From an uncultured bacterium (lineage in GTDB: Bacteria; Planctomycetota; UBA1135; GCA-002686595): a stretch of DNA of 64,000 bases. Both the position numbers and the translations under genes were made by a program. The stretch's first letter is position 1; every line of letters begins with the position of its first letter. The notes under the pieces are model-generated. The model saw only the letters and a list, made by a program, of their open reading frames with translations, had not been told where the DNA came from and did not search any database. Of this stretch, positions 1 to 8,395 are shown piece by piece. Location: positions 62,001-126,000 of the forward strand of contig CALJGV010000006.1 in assembly GCA_938075305.1 (NCBI GenBank). The letters run 5' to 3'.

Positions 1-227
1 TCCTCGAAGCTCCTGGCGAAGAGGTTGTTGATGACCTCGATGACTCGCAGACCGCCGTGGTCCCGCTCTCGGGTGGAGAGGTCGGGCCGGGCGATGTCCT
101 TCTCCGTGGTGACCACGACCACCTCGTGCCCGGCGTCGGCGACGTGGGCCGCTGTGGCCGAGGCGAAGACCTCGACGCCGGCGGTGTGGCGCGGCGGGTA
201 GAGATGGGTGGCGAGTAGGACGCGCAT
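1..227 (-). CDS. Glycosyltransferase family 4 (GT-B), N-terminal part, cut by window edge
   Basis: The reverse strand from the ATG at 225-227 reads MRVLLATHLYPPRHTAGVEV, followed by an alternating beta/alpha pattern with VVVVTTEKD and VIEVINN. This is the classic first Rossmann strand and glycine loop of GT-B glycosyltransferases such as WbaZ/PimB-like family 4 enzymes. About 75 residues are present; the sugar-nucleotide-binding C-terminal half lies beyond base 1. It is the last visible gene of a minus-strand run of glycosyltransferases and starts 98 bases after the preceding gene stops, so it may be co-transcribed. The role is probably assembly of surface polysaccharide or glycolipid; donor and acceptor cannot be read from this fragment. 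Confidence 0.75.
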   Translation of the reverse strand, partial: MRVLLATHLYPPRHTAGVEVFASATAAHVADAGHEVVVVTTEKDIARPDLSTRERDHGGLRVIEVINNLFARSFE

Positions 228-325
228 GGTTCAGCGGGGCACTACCCCACCCTAGTCCCGCGACCTACGGAATGCCCGGGCGAGCACGAGGCGGGTGCCC
301 AGCCCGGCGAGCCCCGGAGCCGCCC

Positions 326-1426
326 TCACACCACCAACCAGCGGCAGAGCCCCCACCACGCGCGGAGCGCTCCATCGAGGAGCCGGAGCCCGAGGCCCCC
401 GGAGGAGGAGAGGTTGGGGCTGAGGGTCAGCGGGCCGCCCACGAGCAAGCCGCGGTCGCCGATCTTGCGGCTGCGCTGGATCTGACGGCGCCGCCGAAGC
501 GCCTCGGGGAGCCGGCTGAAGAACGCCTTCTTCCCACGCCACCAGGGCCCGAGGTTGCCCTGCTTCGCAGAGAAGAGGACCCAAGCGCCCTCGTAGACGA
601 GGAGCCCCGGTGCGCTCACCAGCAGCGTCCACCAGCGGTGACACTTGACCATGTACAGCCAGCGATTCCGCGAGTGGAAGAACACGCGGCGGCCGGGGTA
701 GTCGGTCCCCTCGCGGAAGCTGATGCCAGCCGTCCCCGCGTCGTGCAGCACCGCAGCCGAGTTCACCTTGAGGATCCGGTGCCCAGCCAGCCGCAACCGG
801 TGTGAGAGGTCCAGGTCCTCGAAGAGGATGAAGAATGACTCGTCGAACCCGCCGACCTCGATGGCCGCCTTCTTGTCCACCAGCAGGCAGAGTGAGATCG
901 CCACGTCGATGTCCTCGACCGGCGGCGACTCGAGGGCGCTGGCCTCCGCCCCGAAGTTGTGGAGGCTGATCAGCCCGGCGTAGTGGAAGTCTCCGCCGTC
1001 GTAGTGCACGCGGGTCGGGTCCGCCTTGAACAGGCTTCTGGGCTGAGCCATCACCGCCCCGTCCTCGGACGAGACCGCCTGCGCCAGATGTTCGAGGGTG
1101 TCCTCGGCCATGACCACGTCGTTGTCCACGAGGAGCACCCAGCGGTACTTCGCCGCGCGCATTCCGACGTTCCGGGCGGTACAGGCGCCGACGTTCTCCA
1201 CCATCCGGAGGATCTCGACGTCCCGGAAGTGGGTGTTCAGCAGGTTGAGGCTGCCGTCCGTGCTCGCGTTCTCCACGACGATGAGCTCCGCCACCGGCAA
1301 CGACTGCGCCTGGATCGAGCGGATGCACGCCTCGAGGTACGCCTCCCCCTGGTAGTTCACGACCACCGCGGAGATGGGCCCCAGCGGCGGGGCGGCTCCC
1401 TCGGAGCTGTGGTTGGGCTCGGCCAT
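326..1426 (-). CDS. Glycosyltransferase family 2 (rhamnosyltransferase-like)
   Basis: A 366-residue protein with a GT-A fold starting near residue 17 (ISAVVVNYQG). The nucleotide-binding ENASTDG lies at about residue 52 and the metal-binding DXD motif is DND at 101-103 (VLLVDNDVV). A GGFDES...FEDLDLSHR segment near residues 195-215 carries the ED acceptor/catalytic-base region seen in WbbL/RfbF-type rhamnosyltransferases. The C-terminal 100 residues include a hydrophobic stretch (WTLLVSAPGLLVYEGAWVLF) that probably associates with the inner membrane. It lies 28 bases downstream of another family 2 enzyme on the same strand, consistent with one operon for cell-surface glycan synthesis. The donor sugar is not determinable. 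Confidence 0.85.
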   Translation of the reverse strand: MAEPNHSSEGAAPPLGPISAVVVNYQGEAYLEACIRSIQAQSLPVAELIVVENASTDGSLNLLNTHFRDVEILRMVENVGACTARNVGMRAAKYRWVLLVDNDVVMAEDTLEHLAQAVSSEDGAVMAQPRSLFKADPTRVHYDGGDFHYAGLISLHNFGAEASALESPPVEDIDVAISLCLLVDKKAAIEVGGFDESFFILFEDLDLSHRLRLAGHRILKVNSAAVLHDAGTAGISFREGTDYPGRRVFFHSRNRWLYMVKCHRWWTLLVSAPGLLVYEGAWVLFSAKQGNLGPWWRGKKAFFSRLPEALRRRRQIQRSRKIGDRGLLVGGPLTLSPNLSSSGGLGLRLLDGALRAWWGLCRWLVV

Positions 1427-1454
1427 GGTGCGGGCGGGAAGAGGGGTCGTCGAG

Positions 1455-2777
1455 CTACTGCAGCGGAAGCTCGAAGTCCGGCGCCCGGACGGGCTCGCGG
1501 CGCTTGAGGCAGTACGGCACGTTGTACAGCACGCTGAAGAGCGCGCGCGTCACGATCCACCATGCCCCGTCGGTTTCGCGCAGGGACTTGCCCACACCGA
1601 TGGTGCCCACGGCGTCGGTGACCTCGCCGGTCTCCTCCGCCTTGCGGCCACGGAGCAACACCTTGGTCAGGACGAGGAAAGGCATGCGCGCTAGATCCTT
1701 CGCCGGGGCGTACTTGAGCATCCCGAGCCAGGCGTTGCGCGCGTGATAGAAGAGGCTCCGCTTGCCCATCTGCAGGCCGAAGGGCGTCCGGTGGAACGTC
1801 TCCGCGCCGGGATACTGGAGCACTCGATAGCCCAGGTTGAGCAGCCTGCACGTCAGGTCCCGCTCGTTGCCGTAGATGAACAGCCGCTCGTCGTATCCCC
1901 CGGCCTTGTCGATGGCTTCCTTGCGGGCGAGGCTCGCGCAGCCCCGGAAGGTGCTCATGTAGCGCTCTCGGTTGAGCGCCTCGGCGTCGCGGAAGCTGTC
2001 GGGCATACCTGGCTCCACGACCTTGGTGGAGACCACCGCAGTGGTCTCGGGCTCCTGGGCCATCCGGGCGAGCGACCTCTCGAGCCACCAGGGCGTGAGC
2101 ACCACGTCGTCGTCGAGGATCGCGATGTACTCGGTGAGCGCCGTGGAGAAGCCCACGTTGAAGGTCTCGCACGCCCCGTAGGCGCTGTTTGGCATGACCA
2201 CCAGCCGTACCTCGGGGAACTCGTCCCGGATCATCTGGGCCGTGCCGTCGGTCGAGTGGTTGTCCACCACGACCACGTCGTCGAAGGGGCGCGTCTGCGC
2301 GCGGATCCCGAGCAGGTTGGCCCGCACGTCCTCGCGCTTGTTCCAGGCGGAGATGACCGCGGTCACGGTCCGGGGGTCCTCGCCGGCGCGGGCGCGGGCG
2401 GCCGCGCGCTCGACGCCGAAGGCCTCCGCTGCGGGGAGCGGAGCCGCCCCCCCCACGGAGACCTGCAGGTCATGGAGGCTGCACGCGGCGATGGCAGCCG
2501 CCACAAGCGCGCGCTGGTCATCGTCACCGTCCGCGCCTGAGGGGAGCGCCGCCGCCTCCAGGGAGTGCTCGTCGATCAACTCCCCGAGCTGCTCGATCAG
2601 CCCGTGGGAGCGACCGATCGCCCCGACCTCGAAGCCCAGCTCACCCTCGGCGTCCCCGGCGATCGTGACACGCTGGACCACATCCCCGCCCAGATCGTCG
2701 GGGAAGCCAGCGGTCGGCGCCGCCCGGACGAGCAGGGTCCGCAGGGACGCGAACGCGGTGTTGGGTTGATCGATCAA
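1455..2777 (-). CDS. Glycosyltransferase family 2 with ~135-residue N-terminal extension
   Basis: The 440-residue product has a GT-A domain from about residue 137 (TVTAVISAWNKRED), with VVDNHSTDGT near 171-180 and a DDD metal-binding motif at 222-224 (AILDDDVVL). A GGYDERLFIYGNERDLTCR segment follows, corresponding to the ED region but with NE at the usual position. The first ~135 residues are acidic/Ala-rich and do not resemble a known catalytic domain. Either they form a separate accessory domain, or the start is further downstream; the frame is open and codon use stays similar throughout, so I keep the long form. The gene sits between two other glycosyltransferase-type genes on the same strand. 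Confidence 0.8.
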   Translation of the reverse strand: MIDQPNTAFASLRTLLVRAAPTAGFPDDLGGDVVQRVTIAGDAEGELGFEVGAIGRSHGLIEQLGELIDEHSLEAAALPSGADGDDDQRALVAAAIAACSLHDLQVSVGGAAPLPAAEAFGVERAAARARAGEDPRTVTAVISAWNKREDVRANLLGIRAQTRPFDDVVVVDNHSTDGTAQMIRDEFPEVRLVVMPNSAYGACETFNVGFSTALTEYIAILDDDVVLTPWWLERSLARMAQEPETTAVVSTKVVEPGMPDSFRDAEALNRERYMSTFRGCASLARKEAIDKAGGYDERLFIYGNERDLTCRLLNLGYRVLQYPGAETFHRTPFGLQMGKRSLFYHARNAWLGMLKYAPAKDLARMPFLVLTKVLLRGRKAEETGEVTDAVGTIGVGKSLRETDGAWWIVTRALFSVLYNVPYCLKRREPVRAPDFELPLQ

Positions 2778-2822
2778 GGGGAGGGTGGGGATGGGGGCCG
2801 AAGAATAACCCCCGAACCGGGG

Positions 2823-3704
2823 TCAGGCGGCCGAGCTGCGAGGGCAATCCTGTCGCCGTTTGGCGCGGGAGAGCACCCGCGCGAGGCGGTCCAGGGGGCC
2901 CGATACAGCCGGGGCCGGGAGGGCAGCGGGCAGGACCGCGTCCCGGGCGGCCACCAGCGCGCGGATCCAGTCTCGGCTGGTGGCGGAGGCGCTCACGGTG
3001 AAACAGTGGGGTTGGCTCGCGAGATCGACGCCCCCCGGGGCGATCAGGGTCCGTCCCAGCTGCCTGCAGACCTCGGCGATGACGCCGTCTTCTGCGAGCT
3101 CGATGTCGGTGAGCACCACCGTGGCGTGCTGCTCGACGAGGCCCTGAAGTCGATCGGCGGACCCCGCGTCCTGGGCGTCCGGGCCGAGCAGTGAGCAACC
3201 GAGGGCCAGCTCCCCGACGGCCTGCTCGAGGGGCGAGGGCAGCTGCTCCCCCAGCACCAGGACACCGGAGCCACAGGGCGCCTCCAGGGCCGGTGAGAGC
3301 TCCGGTGCCGCCGGGGCGATCAGGTCGGTCCGCGACGCCTCCAGGAGTCCCGCGCTCCCGAGGCGAACCAGGTGTGAACGGGTGGACAGGATCACCCCGT
3401 CCGCGCGCTCCAGGAGAGCCCCGAGGCCCGCAGCGGGCTGGTGGCCGCCGGGGGATGCATGGACGCGCAAGATGAGCGGTCCGTCGCAGGCGTCGATGGC
3501 CTCGCCCTCGTACCCACCGTGGTCCGGATCGGCGCCGTCGTCCAGCACGTCCACCAGGGTCAGCTGCGCCTCGCCCGGCGGGGCGCAGCGGAACCCCCTG
3601 GCCTCCAGCCCTGCGCGGGTGGCTTCGCGGATGAGGGAGATGGCGGGGGGACGGCCGCCGGAGGGAGCGCTGGCGCGCGACAGGTCCACGAATGAGAGCT
3701 TCAC
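2823..3704 (-). CDS. Hypothetical protein, degenerate GT-B glycosyltransferase-like
   Basis: A 293-residue protein beginning MKLSFVDLSRASAPSGGRPP. The layout is reminiscent of a family 4 glycosyltransferase: an N-terminal Rossmann-like half, a central ADGVILSTRSHLVRLG segment that looks like the usual conserved Ser near the interdomain hinge, then GVLVLGEQLPSP where the donor domain would start. The C-terminal half is shorter than normal and I do not find the E-x7-E donor motif. It may be an inactive or very divergent enzyme. It belongs to the same minus-strand run (45 bases before the next gene). Functional assignment rests on layout and neighbours only. Confidence 0.6.
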   Translation of the reverse strand: MKLSFVDLSRASAPSGGRPPAISLIREATRAGLEARGFRCAPPGEAQLTLVDVLDDGADPDHGGYEGEAIDACDGPLILRVHASPGGHQPAAGLGALLERADGVILSTRSHLVRLGSAGLLEASRTDLIAPAAPELSPALEAPCGSGVLVLGEQLPSPLEQAVGELALGCSLLGPDAQDAGSADRLQGLVEQHATVVLTDIELAEDGVIAEVCRQLGRTLIAPGGVDLASQPHCFTVSASATSRDWIRALVAARDAVLPAALPAPAVSGPLDRLARVLSRAKRRQDCPRSSAA

Positions 3705-3825
3705 AGGGAGCCAATCGACCGTCGGAGCCCCCCGTGTTCAGCCCAATAGCCCCTCGGAGCACAGTTCCGCGCGCGCTCTCGTCCCGGGACGGCGCGCCGC
3801 CGCCCCCGCCGTGGACCCGCGGGCC

Positions 3826-4299
3826 CTAGCGCTCCCCTGACCCGAGCAGCGACTGCACGCGCTGCATGATCGTCTTGGCCGTCGCCAGGTCGTCCGGGGC
3901 CGCCTGCCAATCCGCATAGGAGGGGTCGAGGGATCGGTAGGACTCGTTGGTGTCCTTCTCGACCCGGATCGTCACGTCGAAGGCCTCCAGGGGTTCCGCC
4001 GAAGCCGCGTCCTTGGAGGGCACGTAGCTGGCGAGGACCCGGGTCCGGAACCCCTTGCCCTTGTACGGCGCGAGGTCGAGCTTCCAGCCGCTGATGATCT
4101 CACGCTCACCGGGGTCCGCGCCGCCCCCCACCGGGTAGTCGCTCATGTCCACCGCGATCCGCAGCGCCTGCCACAGCTCGAATTCGGTGCGCGCCGAGAT
4201 CGTCCGCTCCGCAGGGAACTCCTTGTTGACGGAGATGCAGGCGACGAAGCCGGGCGTGGTCAAGAGAAGGAGAGCCGAGAGGAGCGAGGGGATCTTCAT
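3826..4299 (-). CDS. Small putative lipoprotein
   Basis: A 157-residue protein. The N-terminus MKIPSLLSALLLLTTPGFVA followed by Cys21 looks like a signal peptide ending in a lipobox (FVAC), so export and lipidation are likely. The mature part is soluble, mixed alpha/beta, and has no motif I recognise. The start is fixed by context: its ATG overlaps the der stop codon in an ATGA arrangement (4 bases), which indicates translational coupling. An in-frame upstream extension would run deep inside der and is rejected. The function is unknown. Confidence 0.75.
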   Translation of the reverse strand: MKIPSLLSALLLLTTPGFVACISVNKEFPAERTISARTEFELWQALRIAVDMSDYPVGGGADPGEREIISGWKLDLAPYKGKGFRTRVLASYVPSKDAASAEPLEAFDVTIRVEKDTNESYRSLDPSYADWQAAPDDLATAKTIMQRVQSLLGSGER

Positions 4300-5735
4300 T
4301 CTTGCGCGGCCTCTTCCGAGAGCGTCTTGGGGTCCTTGAGCACGATGCGCAAGGGCACCTCGTGGAACGGCAGCTCCTCCCGGAGCCGGTTGGTGAGGTA
4401 GCGTAGCCAGTCCTTCCCGATGTGCCGCTTGTCGTTGACGAATAGCACGAACGTGGGCGGCGACACCTCGGCCTGGGTGGCGTACTTCACCCGGGCCCGA
4501 TAGCCCTTGGAGCTCGGCTGGCGCGCCTCCAGCGCCCGCTCCAGCACCTGGTTGAGGTCTCCGGTGCTGACCCGCTGCTGCCCCTGCTCGAACAGGTCGC
4601 GGGCCACGTCGATCAGGTCGTCGGCCCGCAGCCCCTCCTTGGCGGACAGGAAGACGATGGGCGCGAAGCCGAGGCCGGGGACCTGGGCGTCGAGGTACTC
4701 CCGGAACGACTCCGGGGTCTGCCCCTCCACGAGGTCCCACTTGTTCGCGGCCAGGATCGTCGGCTTGTACCGGTCGATCGCGTAGCGGGCGAGGTTCTTC
4801 TCGATGGACGACAGCTTGCGCGTCACGTCGAAGAGCAGGATCACCACGTCGGCTCGCCGGATGGTCTTCAGGCTGCGGGCGTCGGAGTAGAACTCGATGG
4901 CGTCCTCGAGCTTGGAGCGCTTTCGAATGCCGGCGGTGTCGATGACCGTGAACGTCTCACCGTCACGCTCGAAGACGACGTCGACCGCGTCGCGCGTCGT
5001 GCCCTCGATCTCCGAGACGATCATCCGCTCTTCCCCGGCGAGGTAGTTCACCAGGGTGGACTTGCCCGCGTTCCGGCGCCCGACCACGGCGATCTTCATC
5101 AGCGGGGTCTGGGAGGGCTTCTCCTCCGGCGCCCCGGGAAGGTGATCGGCCATGCACTGGCGCAGGTCCCCGATGCCCTCACCGTTCTGCGCGCTGATGA
5201 CGATGGGCTCGCCGCCGACCCCGAGGGCATGGAAGGACTCGGCCTCCCACTCGAAGCCGCCGCCCTCCGCCTTGTTGATCACGAGCTGCACAGGCACGTC
5301 AGCGCCGCGCAGGAGCTTGGCCACCTGCTTGTCCGGCGGCGTGAGTCCGTCCCGGACATCGACGATGAACAGCACGAGGTCGGCTCCCTTCAGCGCCGTG
5401 TCCACCTGCGCCTCCACGTGGGGCCCGAGGTCGTCGCGGTCCACGATGCCCAGCCCGCCGGTGTCGATCACCTCGACCCAGCGCTCACCGTCCCGCGTGC
5501 TCAGGCGCGCGGGGACCGCGATCCGATCCCGCGTCACCCCGGCGGTGGGCTCCACGATCGCCACCCGGCTCCCGCAGAGCCGGTTCAAGAGGGTCGACTT
5601 GCCGACGTTGGGGCGCCCCACGAGGGCGACCCGCGGCAGGGGCACGGAGGGCCGGGCGGGGCCAGGCTGAGCCTCGGGCTGGGGAGCGCCCGACTCGGGG
5701 TCCGCAGGGGGGTCGACTTCGATGTGATCGTTCAT
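4296..5735 (-). CDS. der: Ribosome-assembly GTPase Der (EngA)
   Basis: A 479-residue protein with the diagnostic tandem GTPase arrangement. G domain 1 has GRPNVGKST (about 40-48), DTGGLG and NKAE; G domain 2 has GRRNAGKST (about 216-224), DTAGIRKRSK and NKWD. A C-terminal KH-like domain follows (about 385-479, ending in the PLRIVLKDPKTL region). Der binds the 50S subunit and is needed for its late maturation. Length matches the family, apart from a ~30-residue Pro/Glu-rich N-terminal tail. It starts 21 bases after the stop of the QueE-like gene and overlaps the following lipoprotein gene by 4 bases, so these three are probably co-transcribed. Confidence 0.97.
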   Translation of the reverse strand: MNDHIEVDPPADPESGAPQPEAQPGPARPSVPLPRVALVGRPNVGKSTLLNRLCGSRVAIVEPTAGVTRDRIAVPARLSTRDGERWVEVIDTGGLGIVDRDDLGPHVEAQVDTALKGADLVLFIVDVRDGLTPPDKQVAKLLRGADVPVQLVINKAEGGGFEWEAESFHALGVGGEPIVISAQNGEGIGDLRQCMADHLPGAPEEKPSQTPLMKIAVVGRRNAGKSTLVNYLAGEERMIVSEIEGTTRDAVDVVFERDGETFTVIDTAGIRKRSKLEDAIEFYSDARSLKTIRRADVVILLFDVTRKLSSIEKNLARYAIDRYKPTILAANKWDLVEGQTPESFREYLDAQVPGLGFAPIVFLSAKEGLRADDLIDVARDLFEQGQQRVSTGDLNQVLERALEARQPSSKGYRARVKYATQAEVSPPTFVLFVNDKRHIGKDWLRYLTNRLREELPFHEVPLRIVLKDPKTLSEEAAQE

Positions 5736-5756
5736 GGGTCCAATCGGGCGTGGCCC

Positions 5757-6575
5757 TCAGGCTATCCCCATGGCCCGATGGACCTGGGGGAGGACGCGGA
5801 TGTCGAGGTCCAGCTCACGGGCATGCTCGACGACCTCCACGAGGTGGTCGAAGGAAGGCGCCGCGCACTCGCCAACCGGGGTGACGGGGGCGATGAAGAC
5901 GGGGAGGGTCGAAGCCCTCCGCGCGACGTCCTCGAAGAGCTCGTCGTAGTCACGGGGGTCCCGGTCCGCGGTGACGACCACCTTGGCGCACGCGTCGCGA
6001 TCCTGGAGGAGGTCGAGGCAGCGCCGGCGCGCCATGCGCCAGTCCTCGGCGGTCACCGGCGCCGCCTCGTCGATGGGCGCGGGCTCTCCCTCGGCCGAGG
6101 TGAGCTCCACCGGGTCCCCCATGTCCGCGGGGAGCTTGAGGTCCAGGCTCACGTGGTCGACGCGCTCCACCACGCGGGCGAGGGCCTCGGGGTGTGCCCC
6201 CGCGGTCTCCAGGTGGAGGCGGCGCGGGGCGACCATGGAGCGGAGCCCGAGGATGAAGTCGGGCCACATCAGCGGTTCGCCGCCGGTGACGCTGACCGTC
6301 CTCGGCTCGCCGGGCTCCACGCCCGCGACCCAGAGGGCCGCCTGGAACGGCGAAGCCACGCGGGCCTCGCGGAGGGTCCCCTCGGGCGCCTCGATGCGCG
6401 CCTGCCCGTCCATGCGCGTGGCCCACGAGCCCGGCGTGTCGCACCAGCGGCACCGAAGCGGGCAGCCGGCCAGGCGCAAGAAGACCTGGGGCTGGCCAAC
6501 GTAGAGCCCTTCGCCCTGGAAGGAGGCGAAGACCTCCATCACGGGCGCGGCGGCATGTGCTGGCTTGGGACTCAT
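5757..6575 (-). CDS. queE: 7-carboxy-7-deazaguanine synthase-like radical SAM enzyme (QueE)
   Basis: A 272-residue protein whose opening (VMEVFASFQGEGLYVGQPQV) is the hallmark of QueE. The radical SAM cluster motif is CPLRCRWC (Cys38, Cys42, Cys45), followed by DTPGSWATR, then SVTGGEPLMWPDF, the SAM-binding GGEP motif. QueE rearranges 6-carboxytetrahydropterin to 7-carboxy-7-deazaguanine in the queuosine pathway. No other queuosine gene is nearby, so a related radical SAM role is possible, but the N-terminal signature is specific. The start at MSPKPAHAAA is chosen because the residues upstream of it are Arg/Pro-rich and unlike the family. It lies immediately upstream of der on the same strand. 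Confidence 0.85.
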   Translation of the reverse strand: MSPKPAHAAAPVMEVFASFQGEGLYVGQPQVFLRLAGCPLRCRWCDTPGSWATRMDGQARIEAPEGTLREARVASPFQAALWVAGVEPGEPRTVSVTGGEPLMWPDFILGLRSMVAPRRLHLETAGAHPEALARVVERVDHVSLDLKLPADMGDPVELTSAEGEPAPIDEAAPVTAEDWRMARRRCLDLLQDRDACAKVVVTADRDPRDYDELFEDVARRASTLPVFIAPVTPVGECAAPSFDHLVEVVEHARELDLDIRVLPQVHRAMGIA

Positions 6576-6732
6576 GGCGTGGGGAGGCTCGCGAGAGAGG
6601 GAGCAACGCGGGAAGCCGAGTCCCCCGCGAGGAGAATCGGCTTCGAAGTGCCCCCATGAACCGCGGGCGGGCCGCGGCGCGCGCCGGGGCGAGACGAGAT
6701 GAAGGGAGCCAGCGTCTCCGCCGGCAGGAGGA

Positions 6733-6927
6733 TCAGTCCTCCTTGTCCTTCTTCTTCTTGGTCGACTTGATCTTGAACTTGGTGCGGACCTTGGGGAGTC
6801 CGTACGCGGAGTCGTTGTCAGAGACACGACCCTCTTCCATCAGTTTGAGCAGGCGCTCTTTGCGAGTGAAGACGCTGCGCTCACCGATGAGGGTGTTGAC
6901 ACCGCGAAGGCTGGGGTGGATCGACAT
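6733..6927 (-). CDS. PVC-superphylum small basic protein
   Basis: A 64-residue very basic protein, MSIHPSLRGVNTLIGERSVF then TRKERLLKLMEEGRV, SAYGLPKVRT and a C-terminal KSTKKKKDKED tail. This layout (MSIxxSLR, N/S-VLTRxER, GLPKVR, Lys-rich tail) is the small basic protein described as a signature of Planctomycetes, Verrucomicrobia and Chlamydiae. It is thought to act in a housekeeping, probably RNA- or ribosome-related role. The ATG at 6925-6927 is preceded by GAGGA at 8-12 bases, an appropriate ribosome binding site. A possible -10 element (AAGGTA on plus, TACCTT on minus) lies at 6962-6967. This is the strongest single taxonomic marker in the window. Confidence 0.88.
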   Translation of the reverse strand: MSIHPSLRGVNTLIGERSVFTRKERLLKLMEEGRVSDNDSAYGLPKVRTKFKIKSTKKKKDKED

Positions 6928-7236
6928 GATTGAGTTCCTCAGGATCGAATGAGGGGCGAAGAAGGTACTCGAACAGGGGGACGAGCAACCACCTGTCCGG
7001 GCCAAAATCTGTGCCGACTCCCCCTCCAGGAGGACCCCAGGGGGCGGCTGGCCGCTGGGGTGTGGCGCGACCGCCCACCGACGCCGGGCGGAGCTCCGGC
7101 CGGCCGGAGGGCCCACGGCCCCCCAGGGCCCCTAGGGCTCCCAGCAGGGGCGGCGGCCCCGCCTGGGCGGCCGGGGGCTGGACGGGGCTGAACGGCCGGG
7201 CACCTCACCCGGGCGGGCGAGCGCGCCGGACCGGAC
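6928..7236. other. Intergenic region upstream of the small basic protein
   Basis: About 310 bases with no plausible gene. Open frames here are Gly/Pro/Arg-only artefacts of the GC content. It must hold the promoter of the small basic protein on the minus strand; the best -10 candidate is TACCTT (minus, 6967-6962), about 35 bases from the start codon, but no convincing -35 is visible. A perfect 16-base palindrome (CTCCGGCCGGCCGGAG, 7094-7109) is present, with no adjacent T-run, so it is not a standard terminator. Confidence 0.5.
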
Positions 7237-8166
7237 TCACTCGCTCTCGCGGTTGATGTTGACCACGTAGGCCGTGCGGAAGTCGGGGGTCTGACGCGGC
7301 CCCACGCGGAGATTCTGGAGCTGATCGCGCAGGTCGCCGAGCTCGTCGATGGATGCGGCGGCTCCCACGTGCAGGAAGATCCGCATCCCCCGGCTCAGGG
7401 GCTTGACGACCGGGAACCCGAGCTCCATCAGCAGGTCATAGGTGTCCCAGGCGAGGGCCTCGTTCGCGGGGCTCCGGCTGTAGTTGATCGCCAGCACCGT
7501 GAAGCGCATCGAGGGGTCCCAAAAGGCCCGATCGAACGCCGTGTCCGGATCCGGGTGAGCGGCCTCGGCCGAGGCCCCTTCCTCAGGGCCCGTGCCGTCG
7601 CCGTCGCCCCCCGCGGCGGGCACGCCGTCCGGAGCGGTCGCCACCCCGCCGGCCACCGCCTGGCGCGATGTGCCCGACCGGCCAGGGAGGCTGAAGCTGG
7701 CGGCCTCGAGCCGGTCCCCGTCGGAGGACTCTGCGCCGGTCGTGGTCACCAGCCCGAAGCCATGCTCCTCGAACTGACGCCCGAGCAAGAAGGCTCCGAC
7801 CAGGAGCAAGACCTGGAGCGCAGCGAACCCGTAGGAGCTGAACGGCAAGGTCAGACGCGCTCCTTCGGCGCCCGCCTTGGCCTTCTTGGCCTTCTTGGCC
7901 TTCTTCGCCGCAGCACGCTTGGCCTCGGCCGTCTCTTGCTTGGCACCGCGGGACGCCTCGTCCACGGGGACGATGGCCGGCCCGTCGTGCACGCTCAAGG
8001 CGGGCGCAGGCACCGGGAGGTCCACGGGTGAAGGGGGGGGCCCCGAGCTCGATTCCGGTGCTCCGGAGGCCCCTTGGTTTCTGGAAAGCGCGGCGTCTTG
8101 GCGCTCCTGGGATGCCCTCGCGGAATCCTGGAACGCCTCGAGCATGGTGACCTTACGGCGCGTCAT
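7237..8166 (-). CDS. Single-pass membrane protein, SPOR-like C-terminal domain (uncertain)
   Basis: A 309-residue protein. The N-terminal ~100 residues are hydrophilic and end in a Lys/Ala run (AAAKKAKKAKKAKAG), followed by one membrane helix (FAALQVLLLVGAFLLGRQF, about 113-131). An acidic Gly/Ser/Pro linker comes next, then a compact C-terminal domain of about 80 residues (MRFTVLAINYSRSPANEALA ... GMRIFLHVGAAASIDELGDL). The size and beta-alpha-beta look of this domain resemble SPOR-type peptidoglycan-binding domains, but I see no decisive motif. The likely topology is a cytoplasmic N-terminus and a periplasmic C-terminus. AAGGG lies 8-12 bases before the ATG at 8166. The function is not known. 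Confidence 0.7.
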   Translation of the reverse strand: MTRRKVTMLEAFQDSARASQERQDAALSRNQGASGAPESSSGPPPSPVDLPVPAPALSVHDGPAIVPVDEASRGAKQETAEAKRAAAKKAKKAKKAKAGAEGARLTLPFSSYGFAALQVLLLVGAFLLGRQFEEHGFGLVTTTGAESSDGDRLEAASFSLPGRSGTSRQAVAGGVATAPDGVPAAGGDGDGTGPEEGASAEAAHPDPDTAFDRAFWDPSMRFTVLAINYSRSPANEALAWDTYDLLMELGFPVVKPLSRGMRIFLHVGAAASIDELGDLRDQLQNLRVGPRQTPDFRTAYVVNINRESE

Positions 8167-8395
8167 GGTGTGCCCTTGATGGTGCGGCCCGTCACCGGCC
8201 CCCGGATCGGGGTGCAGCGTGCGGAACGGTTGCGGTGATGGGGCGAGGCCGCCTGTGCGGGGACGGCCACCCCCAGGGGAAAGCTAAGGATCCGGAGCCC
8301 CCGGTTCAAGCTCTGCCTCTGGACCCCTGATGAAGCCAGGAAGTCGTGTTCTTGGCCCCGGCAAGCGGCCCAAGGGGAACCCCTCGCCCGGAGCC

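Noticed and set aside
7094-7109. Perfect 16-base palindrome as a terminator
   Set aside because: No loop and no T-run; GC-only palindromes are expected by chance in sequence of this composition.
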